Part shown: positions 45,058 through 55,522 of the stretch, one piece after another
Numbering within the stretch: position 1 is the stretch's first letter
Layout of the letters: each line of letters starts with the position of its first letter
Source: Sneathiellales bacterium
Lineage (GTDB): Bacteria; Pseudomonadota; Alphaproteobacteria; JANQFL01
Length of the DNA: 64,000 bases
Direction: 5' to 3'
Assembly (NCBI GenBank): GCA_028277845.1
Contig: JANQFL010000011.1
Coordinates: 264,887 to 328,886 of the forward strand
The notes under the pieces: model-generated
The model's input: the letters and a program-made list of their open reading frames with translations, nothing else
Database searches by the model: none
What the model was told of the DNA's origin: nothing
Translations under genes and position numbers: made by a program

Positions 45058-45921
45058 CTGCCCGACACCGTACCAGACCGGCCACCGTTTGCGTTCCGAC
45101 TCGTCCTGTTGGCCCGGTTGCTGTTGAGCGCATTACCGGAACCGGCATTGCGCGCCCTTTACGACGGTCTCGCGGCGTTGGCGTACCGTTTCGACGGCAA
45201 GGGCAAGCGCCGGGCGCTGCGCAACCTGGCCGCCGTGTACCCGGAAAAAAGCGAACGCGAAATCGCCGGAATCGCCAGAAAGTCCTACCGCAGCGCCGTC
45301 GAAGCCTGCGCCGATTTTCTGTGGCTGGACAAGGCGTCGGCCCATATCCAAAACGAGGACGTTCTGAACGATGCCCTGAAAGGCGGCAAGGGCGCCTGTA
45401 TCGTCGCCATGCACCTCGGCAATTGGGAGACCCTGCCTGCGACCCTGCACCGCCAGGGCCACGACGTCCGCACCCTGTTGTCCACGCCGCGCCGGGAATG
45501 GGCGCAGAAGATGGATACGGTGCGCCGGCTCTATGACCGCGCCGGATTGCGCTACATCCGCCGGGGCGGCTCGGAAGGCATGATGGACATGATGAAGGCC
45601 CTGCGCGGCGGCGCGGTATTGGTGTTTTTCGCCGACCAATACGCCGAGGATGTCGACGTCACGTTCTTCGGCCGGCCGACCATGGCACCGGCGGGCGCCG
45701 CCGCGATGGGCGTCCTGATGGGCGCGCCCGTCGTGTTCGCCCTGACATGGCGGGACGGAAACGGCGCCAATCGCGTGTCCTACGAGGACTTCGAGATCCA
45801 CCGAACAGGTGACCGGAGCGCCGATATCCAGGCCAATGTGCAGGCCCTGCTGGCGCGCATGGAAACCGCCATCCGCGAACGACCGGATCAGTGGCTGTGG
45901 CAATACAACCGTTGGCGTTGA
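45058..45921 (+). CDS. LpxL/HtrB-type lipid A acyltransferase, first copy
   Basis: 287 residues from the chosen start; membrane-associated acyltransferase that adds a secondary acyl chain to lipid A or a similar lipid. An N-terminal hydrophobic helix (about 10-25) anchors it. The HxxxxE catalytic motif is HLGNWE, and the conserved FADQYAEDVDVTFFGRP follows. The start is uncertain: GAGGG (45046-45050) is followed 7 bases later by CTG at 45058, giving family length; TTG at 44941 or 44959 in the same frame is the conventional alternative. It is upstream of the MsbA-type gene. Confidence 0.85.
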   Translation: MPDTVPDRPPFAFRLVLLARLLLSALPEPALRALYDGLAALAYRFDGKGKRRALRNLAAVYPEKSEREIAGIARKSYRSAVEACADFLWLDKASAHIQNEDVLNDALKGGKGACIVAMHLGNWETLPATLHRQGHDVRTLLSTPRREWAQKMDTVRRLYDRAGLRYIRRGGSEGMMDMMKALRGGAVLVFFADQYAEDVDVTFFGRPTMAPAGAAAMGVLMGAPVVFALTWRDGNGANRVSYEDFEIHRTGDRSADIQANVQALLARMETAIRERPDQWLWQYNRWR

Positions 45922-45945
45922 GAATTCTCTCCCAAACACGGAATT

Positions 45946-45965
45946 TGCGGTAAAATATTACCGCA
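45946..45965. promoter_or_regulatory. Perfect dyad between acyltransferase and MsbA gene
   Basis: TGCGGTAAaataTTACCGCA: two 8-bp arms around a 4-base spacer, 24 bases after the acyltransferase stop and about 90 before the exporter start. It looks like a dimeric regulator's operator, or less likely a small attenuator. Regulator unknown. Confidence 0.5.
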
Positions 45966-46054
45966 TTTCAGGGCGATTGGGGTGCGCATGCGTACTGCAA
46001 TCCCGCATATTCGTGTTATACAACGCCGCGCGTAACCACCGGATTGCAACGAAT

Positions 46055-47860
46055 TTGAAAAAGTCCAAGACATCGGCCCCGCGTCCGGGCTCCAATTCCG
46101 CCCTGATCAAGCGTCTGGTGACGGAGCATGTCCGGCCCCACGGCGGCCGTATCGGCCTGGCCATGTTCTTCATGGCCGTCACGGCGTTGACGACGGCGGC
46201 CCATGTGCGCTTGCTGGAGCCGGCGATCGACCTGGTCATCGTCGGCCAGGACAAGACCATGTTGTGGCTGATCCCGGTGGTCGTCGTGGCCATCGCCTTC
46301 GTCGATTCGGTCGCCACCTACGGCCAGTCGGTTCTCATGGCCATCGTCGGCCAGCGCATCATCGGCGACATCCAGAACCGCCTGTACGCCCATCTCGTGC
46401 GCGCCGACCTGGCCTTCATGCACGAACACCACACCGGCAAGCTGACATCCATATTCGTTTACGACACCAGCCTGCTGCGCGATGCCCTGTCGCGGGCATT
46501 GACCGGCCTGGTCAAGGACTTCCTCACCGCGCTGTTCCTGATCGGCGTCATGTTCATGATGGACTGGCAACTGACGCTGGGCACCCTGATCGTCCTGCCC
46601 CTGGTCGCCCTGTTCGTGCGCAAGATCGGCAAGCGCATGAAAAAGGCGTCCACCGCCGGCCAGATCGAGACCGGGCGGCTCAACGCCCTGTTGACCGAAA
46701 CCTTCGAGGGTGCCCGGCTGATCAAGGCCTACGGCATGGAGCGTTACGAGACCGGCCGCGTCGCCGACGCCGTCGAACGCCGTTTGGTGCCGCTGTTCAA
46801 GGCGGTGCGCATCCGCGCCGGGGCCTCGCCCATCACCGGGCTGCTGGCCGGTATCGCCGTCGCCCTGGCGTTTTTCTACGGCGGCTGGAAATCGGGCACG
46901 GGCGCGCTGACCGCCGGCCAGTTCGCCGCCTTCATCGCCGCCCTGCTGGCCAGCTACCGGCCGCTGAAGAGCCTGGCCAACCTCAATGCATCCCTGCACG
47001 AGGGCCTGGCGGCGGCGGAACGGGTGTTCGACCTGATCGATACCCCGCCCCAGGTGGCCGAAAAACCGGATGCGGAGCCGTTGCCCATCTACAAGGGCGA
47101 GATCCACTTCGACAATGTCACGTTCTCCTATACCGGGGACGCGGCGGCGCTGGACAATGTCTGCCTCACGGTTCCGGCCGGGCAGACGGTCGCCCTGGTC
47201 GGGCCGTCGGGCGCCGGCAAGTCCACTGTTCTCAATCTGATCCCGCGTTTCTACGACGCGGAACGCGGTGCCGTCCGCATTGACGGCATGGACGTGCGCG
47301 ACGCCACGACCGACAGCTTGCGCAACGCCATCGCCCTGGTCAGCCAGGAAACCACCCTGTTCGACGACACGGTGCGGGCCAATATCGCCTACGGCCGGCC
47401 CGATGCCACCAACGACGAACTGATCGCCGCCGCCAAGGCCGCCGCCGCCCATGACTTCATCCTGGAGCTGCCAAACGGCTACGACACGGTGGTCGGTGAA
47501 TCCGGCACCAAGCTGTCGGGCGGGCAGCGCCAGCGGGTCGCCATCGCCCGGGCCATGCTGCGCAACGCGCCGATCCTCCTGTTGGACGAGGCCACCTCGT
47601 CGCTGGATTCCGAATCGGAGCAGCAGATCCAGGGCGCCCTGCGGTCGCTGATCAAGGGCCGCACCACGTTGGTCATCGCCCACCGCCTGTCGACCGTGAA
47701 GGAAGCCGACTGCATCCATGTCATGGACAAGGGCCGGGTGGTCGAATCCGGCACCCATCAGGAATTGCTGGTCCGCGGCGGATTGTATGCCCGGCTGCAC
47801 GCATTGCAGTTCTCGGAAGACCCGCAACCGTTAGCGGCCGCAGCCCACACCGGGGACTGA
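46055..47860 (+). CDS. msbA: MsbA-type ABC exporter
   Basis: 601 residues from TTG at 46055; membrane permease and ATPase fused. Six helices (about 25-330) precede the ATPase: Walker A GPSGAGKST, Q-loop SQETTLFDD, signature LSGGQRQR, Walker B ILLLDEATSSLD, and the switch histidine in VIAHRLS. Position inside the lipid A block supports lipid A-core flipping, though the family also exports other lipids and drugs. The start lacks a good Shine-Dalgarno; GTG at 46013 is in frame too. It abuts the next gene with no gap. Confidence 0.9.
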   Translation: MKKSKTSAPRPGSNSALIKRLVTEHVRPHGGRIGLAMFFMAVTALTTAAHVRLLEPAIDLVIVGQDKTMLWLIPVVVVAIAFVDSVATYGQSVLMAIVGQRIIGDIQNRLYAHLVRADLAFMHEHHTGKLTSIFVYDTSLLRDALSRALTGLVKDFLTALFLIGVMFMMDWQLTLGTLIVLPLVALFVRKIGKRMKKASTAGQIETGRLNALLTETFEGARLIKAYGMERYETGRVADAVERRLVPLFKAVRIRAGASPITGLLAGIAVALAFFYGGWKSGTGALTAGQFAAFIAALLASYRPLKSLANLNASLHEGLAAAERVFDLIDTPPQVAEKPDAEPLPIYKGEIHFDNVTFSYTGDAAALDNVCLTVPAGQTVALVGPSGAGKSTVLNLIPRFYDAERGAVRIDGMDVRDATTDSLRNAIALVSQETTLFDDTVRANIAYGRPDATNDELIAAAKAAAAHDFILELPNGYDTVVGESGTKLSGGQRQRVAIARAMLRNAPILLLDEATSSLDSESEQQIQGALRSLIKGRTTLVIAHRLSTVKEADCIHVMDKGRVVESGTHQELLVRGGLYARLHALQFSEDPQPLAAAAHTGD

Positions 47861-48574
47861 ATGGCGAAGCTGACAAAACAGCCCTGGTTCCGCAGCCTGG
47901 TGGTCCGGGTCATCGTCGGCTATGTGCGTTTGGTGCGGTGGACGTGCCGCTGGACCATGCACACGGAGCATTTGGACCGTCTTCTGCGCGAGGGCAAACC
48001 GTTCATCGGTGCATTCTGGCACGGCCGCATGCTGATGATCCCCACCGTCTGGCCCAGGGACAGGACCATGAATATGATGGTCTCGCTGCATGGAGACGGC
48101 GAGATCATCGCCCAGGCCATCGACCGCTTCGGCATTCGGACGGTCCGTGGTTCGCCCAAAAAAGGTGGCGCGCGCGCCATGCGCGAGCTGATCAAACTCG
48201 TTCGCAACGGTGAATATGCCGCGATAACGCCGGACGGGCCGCGGGGGCCCCGCATGCGCGCGGCCAAAGGTGTCATCACCCTGGCCCGCCTGACCGGCGC
48301 GCCCATATTGCCGGTGAGTTACTCGACGACCCGGCGTAAAATCGCCGGCAGTTGGGACAGGTTTCTCCTGCCCCTGCCTTTCAGCCGCGGCGCGGTCGTC
48401 ACCGGCGACGCCGTTCATGTGCCCGCCGACGCGGATGAGGTCCAACAGGAGCGTCTGCGCCAGCAAGTCGAAGCCGCCATGATCGCCGTCACCGATCAGG
48501 CGGACCGGCTGTGCGGTCACGAGGCCGTACAGCCCGCGGAACTGTCCAGCGATTCCATGGTCGAGGGCGCCTGA
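47861..48574 (+). CDS. DUF374 lysophospholipid acyltransferase-like protein
   Basis: 237 residues. DUF374 landmarks: FIGAFWHGRMLMIP (HxxxxP-type), SPKKGGARAMRELIKLVRNGEYAAITPDGPRGPR, then LARLTGAPILPVSYSTTR. It is an acyltransferase-like membrane-associated protein that usually precedes waaA in alphaproteobacteria; its substrate is unsettled, probably the lipid A-Kdo precursor. It starts directly after the exporter stop, and its own stop overlaps waaA (TGATG). Confidence 0.85.
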   Translation: MAKLTKQPWFRSLVVRVIVGYVRLVRWTCRWTMHTEHLDRLLREGKPFIGAFWHGRMLMIPTVWPRDRTMNMMVSLHGDGEIIAQAIDRFGIRTVRGSPKKGGARAMRELIKLVRNGEYAAITPDGPRGPRMRAAKGVITLARLTGAPILPVSYSTTRRKIAGSWDRFLLPLPFSRGAVVTGDAVHVPADADEVQQERLRQQVEAAMIAVTDQADRLCGHEAVQPAELSSDSMVEGA

Positions 48575-49875
48575 TGCTGGGGCTGTATCGGTTTCTAACC
48601 CGAGTCTTGAGTCCGGTTCTGAGGCTCTATCTGCACCGGCGCCGGCGCGCGGGCAAAGAGCACCCTGAACGCATGCCCGAACGGTTCGGACGTCCCGGCC
48701 GAGAACGGCCGCCCGGGCGGTTGATCTGGCTGCATGCCGCCAGTGTCGGCGAGGCCAACTCGGTGCTGCCGCTGATCACGGCCCTGTCGGCCAGCGCCGC
48801 GCCACCCAACATCCTGCTGACGACCGGCACGGTGACGTCCGCCCGGTTGATGGAGGACCGTCTTCCCGCCGGCGCGATCCATCAATTCGTCCCCATCGAT
48901 ACGCCGGGCGCCGTGGACCGGTTTCTCGAACATTGGCACCCCGATCTGGCCTTGTGGCTCGAATCGGAGTTCTGGCCCAATCTCATTCTCGAAACCCACC
49001 GGCGCGGCGTGCCGATGATGCTGATCAACGCCCGCCTGTCGCCCCAGTCTTACCGCCGTTGGCGCCGCCAGCCGAACGTTATCGGACCCATTCTGCAATC
49101 GTTCGCCGCCTGCTTCGCGCGGTCCGACAAGGAGGCGCGGCAGCTCAACGAACTGGGGGCCAAAGACGCGCGCTATTGCGGTGACCTGAAGGCGGCCGCC
49201 CCGCCATTGCCGGCCGACCCGGACGCTCTCAAAGACTTGTCCCTGTTGATGGCCGACCGGCCCCGCTGGCTGGCCGCCAGCACCCATGACGGCGAAGAAG
49301 CGGCCGCCGCGGTCTGCCACAAGGCGCTGAAGGATTCCTTGAGCGGCCTGCTGACCACCATCGTGCCGCGCCATCCCGAACGGGGCGCAGCCATTCAGGC
49401 CGCCTTGGCGGGTCAGGGACTGACCATCGCCCGCCGCAGTCTGGGTGAACGGCCGGACGACAAGACGGACATCTATGTCGCCGACACCCTCGGCGAATTG
49501 GGCCTGTTCTACCGGCTGCACGAGGTCGCGTTCATCGGCGGCTCGCTGGTCGCGCACGGCGGCCAGAACCCGATGGAAGCGGCGCGTCTGGATTGCACCG
49601 TCCTGCACGGGCCGCACGTGTTCAACTTCGGCGACGTGTACGGCGAACTGACGGCGGCCGGGGCGGCGCGTCTGGTCGAGGACGGTCCTGCCCTGGAACA
49701 GGAGCTGTCGCGCCTGCTGCAATCCCCGGACATCGTCCGGCAGCGGGTCGCGTCGGCGGCCACCGCAGCCGCGGCCAGTACCCAGATTCTCGATCTGATC
49801 CTGGCGGAAATTTACCGGCACCTGCCCGACGGCGGAACTCCCGCAGAGGACGAGCCCATCCATGCGAACGCCTGA
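48574..49875 (+). CDS. waaA: 3-deoxy-D-manno-octulosonic acid transferase
   Basis: 433 residues; transfers Kdo from CMP-Kdo to lipid IVA in the inner membrane. Landmarks: WLHAASVGEANSVLPLI (catalytic Glu), TTGTVTSARLM, ESEFWPNLILE, LINARLSPQSYRRW, STHDGEEAAA, PRHPERGAAI and FIGGSLVAHGGQNPMEAA. It has an N-terminal hydrophobic helix. ATG at 48574 overlaps the preceding stop; its own end overlaps lpxK by 14 bases. Confidence 0.95.
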   Translation: MLGLYRFLTRVLSPVLRLYLHRRRRAGKEHPERMPERFGRPGRERPPGRLIWLHAASVGEANSVLPLITALSASAAPPNILLTTGTVTSARLMEDRLPAGAIHQFVPIDTPGAVDRFLEHWHPDLALWLESEFWPNLILETHRRGVPMMLINARLSPQSYRRWRRQPNVIGPILQSFAACFARSDKEARQLNELGAKDARYCGDLKAAAPPLPADPDALKDLSLLMADRPRWLAASTHDGEEAAAAVCHKALKDSLSGLLTTIVPRHPERGAAIQAALAGQGLTIARRSLGERPDDKTDIYVADTLGELGLFYRLHEVAFIGGSLVAHGGQNPMEAARLDCTVLHGPHVFNFGDVYGELTAAGAARLVEDGPALEQELSRLLQSPDIVRQRVASAATAAAASTQILDLILAEIYRHLPDGGTPAEDEPIHANA

Positions 49876-50875
49876 CTTCTGGCGCAAAGGATCGGCCAGT
49901 CCCTGGCCTGTCGTTCTGGCCCCGCTCGGCGCGCTGTATGCCTGGGCCGGCCGCCGGCGATTCAAACGCACGACGCCGAAACAGGCACCGGTGCCGGTCA
50001 TCTGTGTCGGCAATCTGGTCGCGGGCGGCGTCGGCAAGACGCCGGCGGCGCTGGCCATCGGCAGCCATCTGAAAGCGGAGGGTTGTGCGGTGCATTTTTT
50101 GTCGCGCGGCTATGGCGGGTCGATGAAGGGGCCGGTGCGGGTCGATCCCGCGCAGCACACCGCCGCCGACGTGGGTGACGAGCCTTTGTTGCTGGCCGCC
50201 ATGGCGCCGACCTGGGTCAGCGCCGACCGTCCCGCCGGCGCCCACGCGGCCATCGAGGCCGGTGCGCAGATCATCGTCATGGACGACGGACATCAAAACC
50301 CGACACTGCACAAGGATCTCTCTATTGTGGTCATGGACACGCAATACGGCGTCGGCAACGGCCGGGTCATGCCCGCCGGGCCTCTGCGTGAACCGGTGGC
50401 GGACGGCATGAAGCGAGCCGATGCGGTGGTGCTTGTGGGACTCGTGTCGGCGGAGACCGACCAGGCGCAGGTCCGCACGACCGGAACCGGCAAGCCCATG
50501 TTGCGGGCGCGCATCGCGCCGGGGCCCGAGGTTTACACCTTCGCCAATCAGGGCGTCGTGGCGTTCGCCGGTATCGGCCGGCCGGAAAAATTCTTCGAGA
50601 CCTTGCAGCAGGCCGGCGCCCACATCATCGCGGCCCACGCCTTTCCCGATCATCACGCCTATTCGCCGGACGAGATCATGCGCATGGCCGAGGAGGCCGC
50701 CGGACACGGCGCCAAGCTGGTCACGACGGAGAAGGACGCCGTGCGTTTGCGCCCGGACGCCCGCCCTATGGTCGAAACCCTGTCCGTGGTCATGGAATTT
50801 GCCGATCCGGCCGCATTGGAACACCTGCTGGCCCCGATGATCGCCCGCATACGGCGTACAAAGGCCGCATCGTGA
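49862..50875 (+). CDS. lpxK: Tetraacyldisaccharide 4'-kinase
   Basis: 337 residues; phosphorylates the 4'-position of the lipid A disaccharide, at the inner membrane. The Walker A motif is in GNLVAGGVGKTPAALAIG, followed by FLSRGYGG, the conserved MDDGHQNPTLHKD and the C-terminal TTEKDAVRL. The start overlaps waaA by 14 bases and the stop overlaps the next gene (GTGA), so translation is coupled. Confidence 0.96.
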   Translation: MRTPDFWRKGSASPWPVVLAPLGALYAWAGRRRFKRTTPKQAPVPVICVGNLVAGGVGKTPAALAIGSHLKAEGCAVHFLSRGYGGSMKGPVRVDPAQHTAADVGDEPLLLAAMAPTWVSADRPAGAHAAIEAGAQIIVMDDGHQNPTLHKDLSIVVMDTQYGVGNGRVMPAGPLREPVADGMKRADAVVLVGLVSAETDQAQVRTTGTGKPMLRARIAPGPEVYTFANQGVVAFAGIGRPEKFFETLQQAGAHIIAAHAFPDHHAYSPDEIMRMAEEAAGHGAKLVTTEKDAVRLRPDARPMVETLSVVMEFADPAALEHLLAPMIARIRRTKAAS

Positions 50876-51750
50876 CGAACGGCGTGCGGTACCGGGCCGA
50901 GGCGGCCGGCCTGAAACTGCTGTTCGCCGTTCTGGGCGCACTGCCGGTCGATACCGCGTCCAACTTCGGCGGCTGGCTGGCCCGCGCTATCGGCCCCCGG
51001 CTGGGGATCAACCGGCGGGCCGAGCGCAACATACGGCGCGCCCTGCCCGACCTGTCCGACGCCCAGGTCCGCGACGTGATCGTCGGCATGTGGGACAATC
51101 TCGGCCGGGTCGCCGCCGAATATCCCCATCTGAAAAAATTCGGCGACAGGGACTTCGCCCTGGACCGCATCACGACGATCAACCCGGAACACGCCGAAGC
51201 CCTGCGGGACGACGGCAAGGCCGGGATTTTCATCTCGGGCCATATGGGCAACTGGGAGCTCAACGCCGCCGGGGCAAAGGCCATGGGCATCGGCCTGGTG
51301 CAAGTCTACCGGGCCATGAACAACCCCATCTCCGACGGCGTCATCATCCGCATGCGCGACAATGTGGCCGCCGGTTTGATCCCCAAGGGCCGGGACGGCG
51401 CGCGCCAGATCCTCAAGACCATTCGCGCCGGCGAGCATCTCGGCATGCTGGTGGACCAGAAGATGAACGACGGAATCGCCGTGCCGTTTTTCGGCCAGGA
51501 CGCCATGACCGCGCCGGCGGTGGCGGAACTGGCGTTGCGTTTCGACATCCCGGTGCTGCCCGCCCACATCGTGCGGACCCACGGCGCCCATTTCAAACTG
51601 GTCATCGAACCGCCACTGCACTTCGAAACCACCGGCGACCGCGATCGGGACATCTACAACGCCATGCTGAAGATCAACCGGCTGTTCGAACGCTGGATCC
51701 GGGAAGAACCGGCCCAGTGGCTGTGGCTGCACAACCGGTGGCCCAAATAG
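50872..51750 (+). CDS. LpxL-type lipid A acyltransferase, second copy
   Basis: 292 residues. Same family as the gene at 45058 but clearly different: HMGNWE holds the catalytic HxxxxE, with LVDQKMNDGIAVPFFGQD and LWLHNRWPK further on. It ends the lipid A operon, starting GTG within the lpxK stop. Two copies around the operon suggest two secondary acyl chains on lipid A, as LpxL/LpxM do elsewhere; the assignment of each is open. Confidence 0.9.
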   Translation: MTNGVRYRAEAAGLKLLFAVLGALPVDTASNFGGWLARAIGPRLGINRRAERNIRRALPDLSDAQVRDVIVGMWDNLGRVAAEYPHLKKFGDRDFALDRITTINPEHAEALRDDGKAGIFISGHMGNWELNAAGAKAMGIGLVQVYRAMNNPISDGVIIRMRDNVAAGLIPKGRDGARQILKTIRAGEHLGMLVDQKMNDGIAVPFFGQDAMTAPAVAELALRFDIPVLPAHIVRTHGAHFKLVIEPPLHFETTGDRDRDIYNAMLKINRLFERWIREEPAQWLWLHNRWPK

Positions 51751-51765
51751 CCCGCAACGGACGAC

Positions 51766-52584
51766 TTAGTTTTTTGGCATCGGCGGGACCAGGAACGCCG
51801 GATCCAACCGTTCCTTGAACCAGTTGATGCGCCAGTCCAAATGCGGCCCCGTGGACCGGCCCGTGCTGCCGACGGCCCCGATCACGTCCCCTTGTGCAAC
51901 GGTCTGCCCGGCTTTGACGGTGACCCTGGACAGATGGGAGTAGACAGACGTGATGCCATGGCCATGGTCCAGCATCACCGTTCCACCGGTGTAATAGAGA
52001 TCGCCCTCGGCCATGGCGACGACCGCGTCCGTCGGCGCGACCACCGGCGTTCCCTTGGCCGCGGCCACGTCGATGCCGTAATGAGGACGGCGCGGTTTGC
52101 CGTTCAACACCCGCTGGCTGCCGAACACGCCGCTGACGATGCCCCGGGCCGGCCATATCCACCCATCGGCGAACCAGGTCGTGGCACTGTCGCGCCGGCG
52201 CACGGCGGCGATTCGGGCGTTTTCCGCGCGAATACGCTTGAGCACGTCGGGCGGCGGCGTCACCATTTTCGGCGGCAAGCCGTCAATGCGCTGGATGCGG
52301 TATTGGCGTTTGGCCACCTTGAGCCGGCGTTTTTCCCCGCCGCCGTCGGGATAGGTCACGGCGATGCCGACGTCGGGGCCGTGATCGCGGCCAAATCCGA
52401 AAACGAACACACCATCCGGCGAAACCCGCACGCGCGTACCGTTGACGGCGGCTGTACTGCCCGGCGGGACGGTGCCGATGACCATGCCGCCCTGTTCGAA
52501 CCTTCCGTCGAGCGACAACGATGCGGCCTGCACCGAGAAGACCGTCCACAAGAGAACCACGCAGGCAACGGCAAGACGGATCAC
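51766..52584 (-). CDS. Exported M23-family peptidase
   Basis: 272 residues with a signal peptide ([15 protein letters not shown]). An N-terminal beta-rich region precedes the M23 (LytM) domain (about 150-265): [33 protein letters not shown], which supply the zinc ligands. It likely cleaves peptidoglycan cross-links in the periplasm. Its start overlaps the xseA stop (ATGA), so both are co-translated in one leftward operon. Confidence 0.92.
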   Translation of the reverse strand: MIRLAVACVVLLWTVFSVQAASLSLDGRFEQGGMVIGTVPPGSTAAVNGTRVRVSPDGVFVFGFGRDHGPDVGIAVTYPDGGGEKRRLKVAKRQYRIQRIDGLPPKMVTPPPDVLKRIRAENARIAAVRRRDSATTWFADGWIWPARGIVSGVFGSQRVLNGKPRRPHYGIDVAAAKGTPVVAPTDAVVAMAEGDLYYTGGTVMLDHGHGITSVYSHLSRVTVKAGQTVAQGDVIGAVGSTGRSTGPHLDWRINWFKERLDPAFLVPPMPKN

Positions 52585-54029
52585 AACAAGGTTCCTTGAG
52601 ATCCGTCCGAGGGCTTTGACTTGGACGGTTTGCGCTTCGGTTTCGGCGCGGATTTGGTCGGCGCGCCGGCGTCACTCCCCACCGTTGCCGCCACATGACC
52701 GTCATGAAACTCGATATCAAGCGCCGTACCCGGGGCGGCACCGGCCGCGGAGACCAGCGGCGAACCGCCCGCCTCCCGCACGACGGCGAAGCCCCGTTCT
52801 AGCACCCCGTGGTAGGAGAGGGTCTTGAGCAACTTTTCCTGTTCTTCCAAGCGGCGCCGGCATGCGTCCCAAACCAGACGTCCGGCACGCTGCAGGTCGG
52901 CCGCCAGACGGGCGAGAGTCTGGCTGTCTTGCGCCATCCTGCGGCCCAGGGTGGCCGGGCGCAGGCCTCCGGCGATTTCGAGATAGCGGCCACGGCGCCG
53001 TTCGATTCCAACCGTCAGTCCCGTGGCGAGCCGTTCGCTCAAGTCATCCAACCGTTGTGCCCTGGCAGCCACCAATTCGCGCGGATCGCGCAATCCGCGT
53101 TCCGCGCCGACCAGGGCCCGGCGGTGGCTTTCCAGTTGCCGCGACCATGCCCCGGCAATCCGGCGCTGCAGGTCGAGCACGGTGTAGACCAGGTCCGACC
53201 GCACCGGCACCGCCATCTCCGCCGCCGCCGTCGGCGTCGGTGCCCGGCGGTCCGCGGCGAGATCGATCAGCGTCGTATCGGTTTCGTGCCCGACCGCCGA
53301 AATCAACGGAATTTGGCTGTCCGCCGCCGCGCGGACGACCACTTCCTCGTTGAAGGCCCAGAGATCCTCGATACTGCCGCCGCCGCGGGCCACGATCAGA
53401 ACGTCCGGCCGCGGAATGTCGCCACCCGGCGTCAGGCGGTTGAAGGCGCGAATGGCGCCGGCCACTTGATCGGCGGCCTTTTCGCCTTGAACCAAAACGG
53501 GCCACAACAGCACCCGGCGGGGGAAACGGTCCGCCAGACGGTGCAGAATGTCCCGGATGACCGCGCCGGTCGGCGACGTCACCACGCCAACCACTTCGGG
53601 CAGAAACGGCAACGATTGCTTGCGGTCGGCGTCGAATATCCCCTCCGCGGCCAGCTGTTTGCGCCGTTCCTCGAGCAGGGCCATGAGGGCCCCTACGCCG
53701 GCCGGCTCCATATGTTCGATCACCAGCTGATATTTGGAGCGGGCCGCGTAGGTGGTCAGTTTTCCGGTGCAGACGACCTCCAGGCCGTCCTCCGGCTGAA
53801 AGCGGAAACGCCCGGCCGTGCCGCGCCAGCACACGGCGTCCATCACCGCGTCGGGGTCCTTGAGCGACATGTAGAGATGGCCGGACGCCGCCTTCTTGAA
53901 CCCCGAAATCTCGCCCCGAACCTGCACCCGGCCGAAGGCGTCCTCGACCGTGCGCTTGAGGCGGGCGCTGAGTTCGCTGACGGAAAAGACAGGGATGTTC
54001 GACGCTGGGGCGGAGGATGGGTCGGACAC
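52581..54029 (-). CDS. xseA: Exodeoxyribonuclease VII large subunit
   Basis: 482 residues. OB-fold N-terminus ([44 protein letters not shown], about 15-58), then the catalytic core with [61 protein letters not shown], then a long coiled coil and a basic tail ([15 protein letters not shown]). The small subunit xseB is not in the window. GTG start at 54029; divergent from purD. Confidence 0.95.
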   Translation of the reverse strand: MSDPSSAPASNIPVFSVSELSARLKRTVEDAFGRVQVRGEISGFKKAASGHLYMSLKDPDAVMDAVCWRGTAGRFRFQPEDGLEVVCTGKLTTYAARSKYQLVIEHMEPAGVGALMALLEERRKQLAAEGIFDADRKQSLPFLPEVVGVVTSPTGAVIRDILHRLADRFPRRVLLWPVLVQGEKAADQVAGAIRAFNRLTPGGDIPRPDVLIVARGGGSIEDLWAFNEEVVVRAAADSQIPLISAVGHETDTTLIDLAADRRAPTPTAAAEMAVPVRSDLVYTVLDLQRRIAGAWSRQLESHRRALVGAERGLRDPRELVAARAQRLDDLSERLATGLTVGIERRRGRYLEIAGGLRPATLGRRMAQDSQTLARLAADLQRAGRLVWDACRRRLEEQEKLLKTLSYHGVLERGFAVVREAGGSPLVSAAGAAPGTALDIEFHDGHVAATVGSDAGAPTKSAPKPKRKPSKSKPSDGSQGTLL

Positions 54030-54170
54030 TGTGGACTAGCCGAATCTGGTCAATTTGTTCATGACGGCCGCTATGATACAAGAGGGTTCAAGGAGCGAAA
54101 AGCTTTCCGGGCCGTGGCTTTGAAATCCGCCGTGACCGCATGCGTATCTGTAGCAGAGAGGTTTGTCATC

Positions 54171-55442
54171 ATGAACGTCCTTGTCGTCGGGTCCGGTGGA
54201 CGGGAACATGCCCTGTGCTGGGCCCTGGGCAGATCCGCATCGGTTGAAAACCTGTACTGCGCCCCGGGAAACGGCGGGATCGCCGACGTGGCCCAGTGTG
54301 TCGACATCGATGGCGAGGACTTTTCCGCACTGATCGGTTTTTGCAAATCCGAAAGCATCGGCTTTGTCGTGGTCGGCCCGGAGGCGCCGCTGGTCGCCGG
54401 GCTGGTCGACGCCTTGACCGGAGCCGGGATCAAGGCGTTCGGGCCGGACGCCGCCGCCGCCGTCCTCGAAGGGTCCAAGGGCTTCATGAAGGACCTGTGC
54501 GCCAAATACGATATTCCGACGGCGGCCTACGCCCGCTTTACTGACGCCGAGGCTGCCAAATCCTATGTCCGCGACCAGTGTTTACCCATCGTCATCAAGG
54601 CGGACGGCCTTGCGGCCGGAAAGGGCGTGGTCATTGCCCGGTCCAAAGACGAAGCCGAAGACACGATCAACGATATCCTGGGCGGCCGGTTCGGCAGCGC
54701 AGGGGCGGAAATCGTCATCGAAGAGTTCCTGCGGGGCGAAGAGGCCAGTTGTTTCGCGCTCGTGGATGGAACGTCCGTGCTCATGCTGGCGTCGGCACAG
54801 GACCATAAGGCGGTCGGCGACGGCGATACCGGCCCCAACACCGGCGGGATGGGGGCGTACTCTCCGGCGCCCATTGTCGACGCGGCCATGGAACGGAAGG
54901 TCCTCGACACCATCATCCGGCCGACGGTGGCGGCGATGGCGGCGGAAGGCCGGCCCTACAAAGGCGTGCTGTTCGCCGGTTTGATGATCGACGGCGGCGA
55001 GCCCAAGCTGCTGGAATACAACATCCGCTTCGGCGATCCGGAATGCCAGGTTCTCATGAGCAGGCTGGACAGCGACCTGCTTCCGCTGCTGCTGGCGACC
55101 TGCGACGGGACGCTGGACCGGATCCAGCCGTCCTGGAAGCCCGAAACGGCGCTTGTCGTCGTCATGGCGGCACGGGGCTATCCGGGCGCCTACGAAAAGG
55201 GCTCCGAGATTTACAATCTGAATGCCGCCAACGACCTTCCCGACGTCACCGTTTTTCACGCCGGAACCGCGAAATCGAACGGGGCCGTGATCGCGACGGG
55301 CGGCCGCGTCCTCGGCGTGACGGCACTTGGCCGATCGGTTGCGAGTGCCCAGCAACGCGCCTATGAGGCCGTCGGCGTTATCGACTGGCCGGAAGGTTTC
55401 TGCCGAACGGATATTGGCTGGCGGGCCGTGGCCCGACGATAG
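54171..55442 (+). CDS. purD: Phosphoribosylamine-glycine ligase
   Basis: 423 residues; ATP-grasp enzyme joining phosphoribosylamine and glycine in purine synthesis. Landmarks: [90 protein letters not shown], and [18 protein letters not shown] at 54171 is taken; the frame is open for more than a kilobase upstream on the strand opposite xseA, a shadow of that gene. Divergent from xseA. Confidence 0.96.
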   Translation: MNVLVVGSGGREHALCWALGRSASVENLYCAPGNGGIADVAQCVDIDGEDFSALIGFCKSESIGFVVVGPEAPLVAGLVDALTGAGIKAFGPDAAAAVLEGSKGFMKDLCAKYDIPTAAYARFTDAEAAKSYVRDQCLPIVIKADGLAAGKGVVIARSKDEAEDTINDILGGRFGSAGAEIVIEEFLRGEEASCFALVDGTSVLMLASAQDHKAVGDGDTGPNTGGMGAYSPAPIVDAAMERKVLDTIIRPTVAAMAAEGRPYKGVLFAGLMIDGGEPKLLEYNIRFGDPECQVLMSRLDSDLLPLLLATCDGTLDRIQPSWKPETALVVVMAARGYPGAYEKGSEIYNLNAANDLPDVTVFHAGTAKSNGAVIATGGRVLGVTALGRSVASAQQRAYEAVGVIDWPEGFCRTDIGWRAVARR

Positions 55443-55522
55443 TCGTCTCATTGTCGGCCCGTCGGGAGCAATGCTCCGGACGGCGCATGCCTGATGGAAA
55501 AACGGAAGAAAGCCGTAAAGCG

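Noticed and set aside
52809-54170. Very long upstream extension of the purD frame
   Set aside because: It is antisense to xseA; PurD homology begins exactly at the ATG at 54171.
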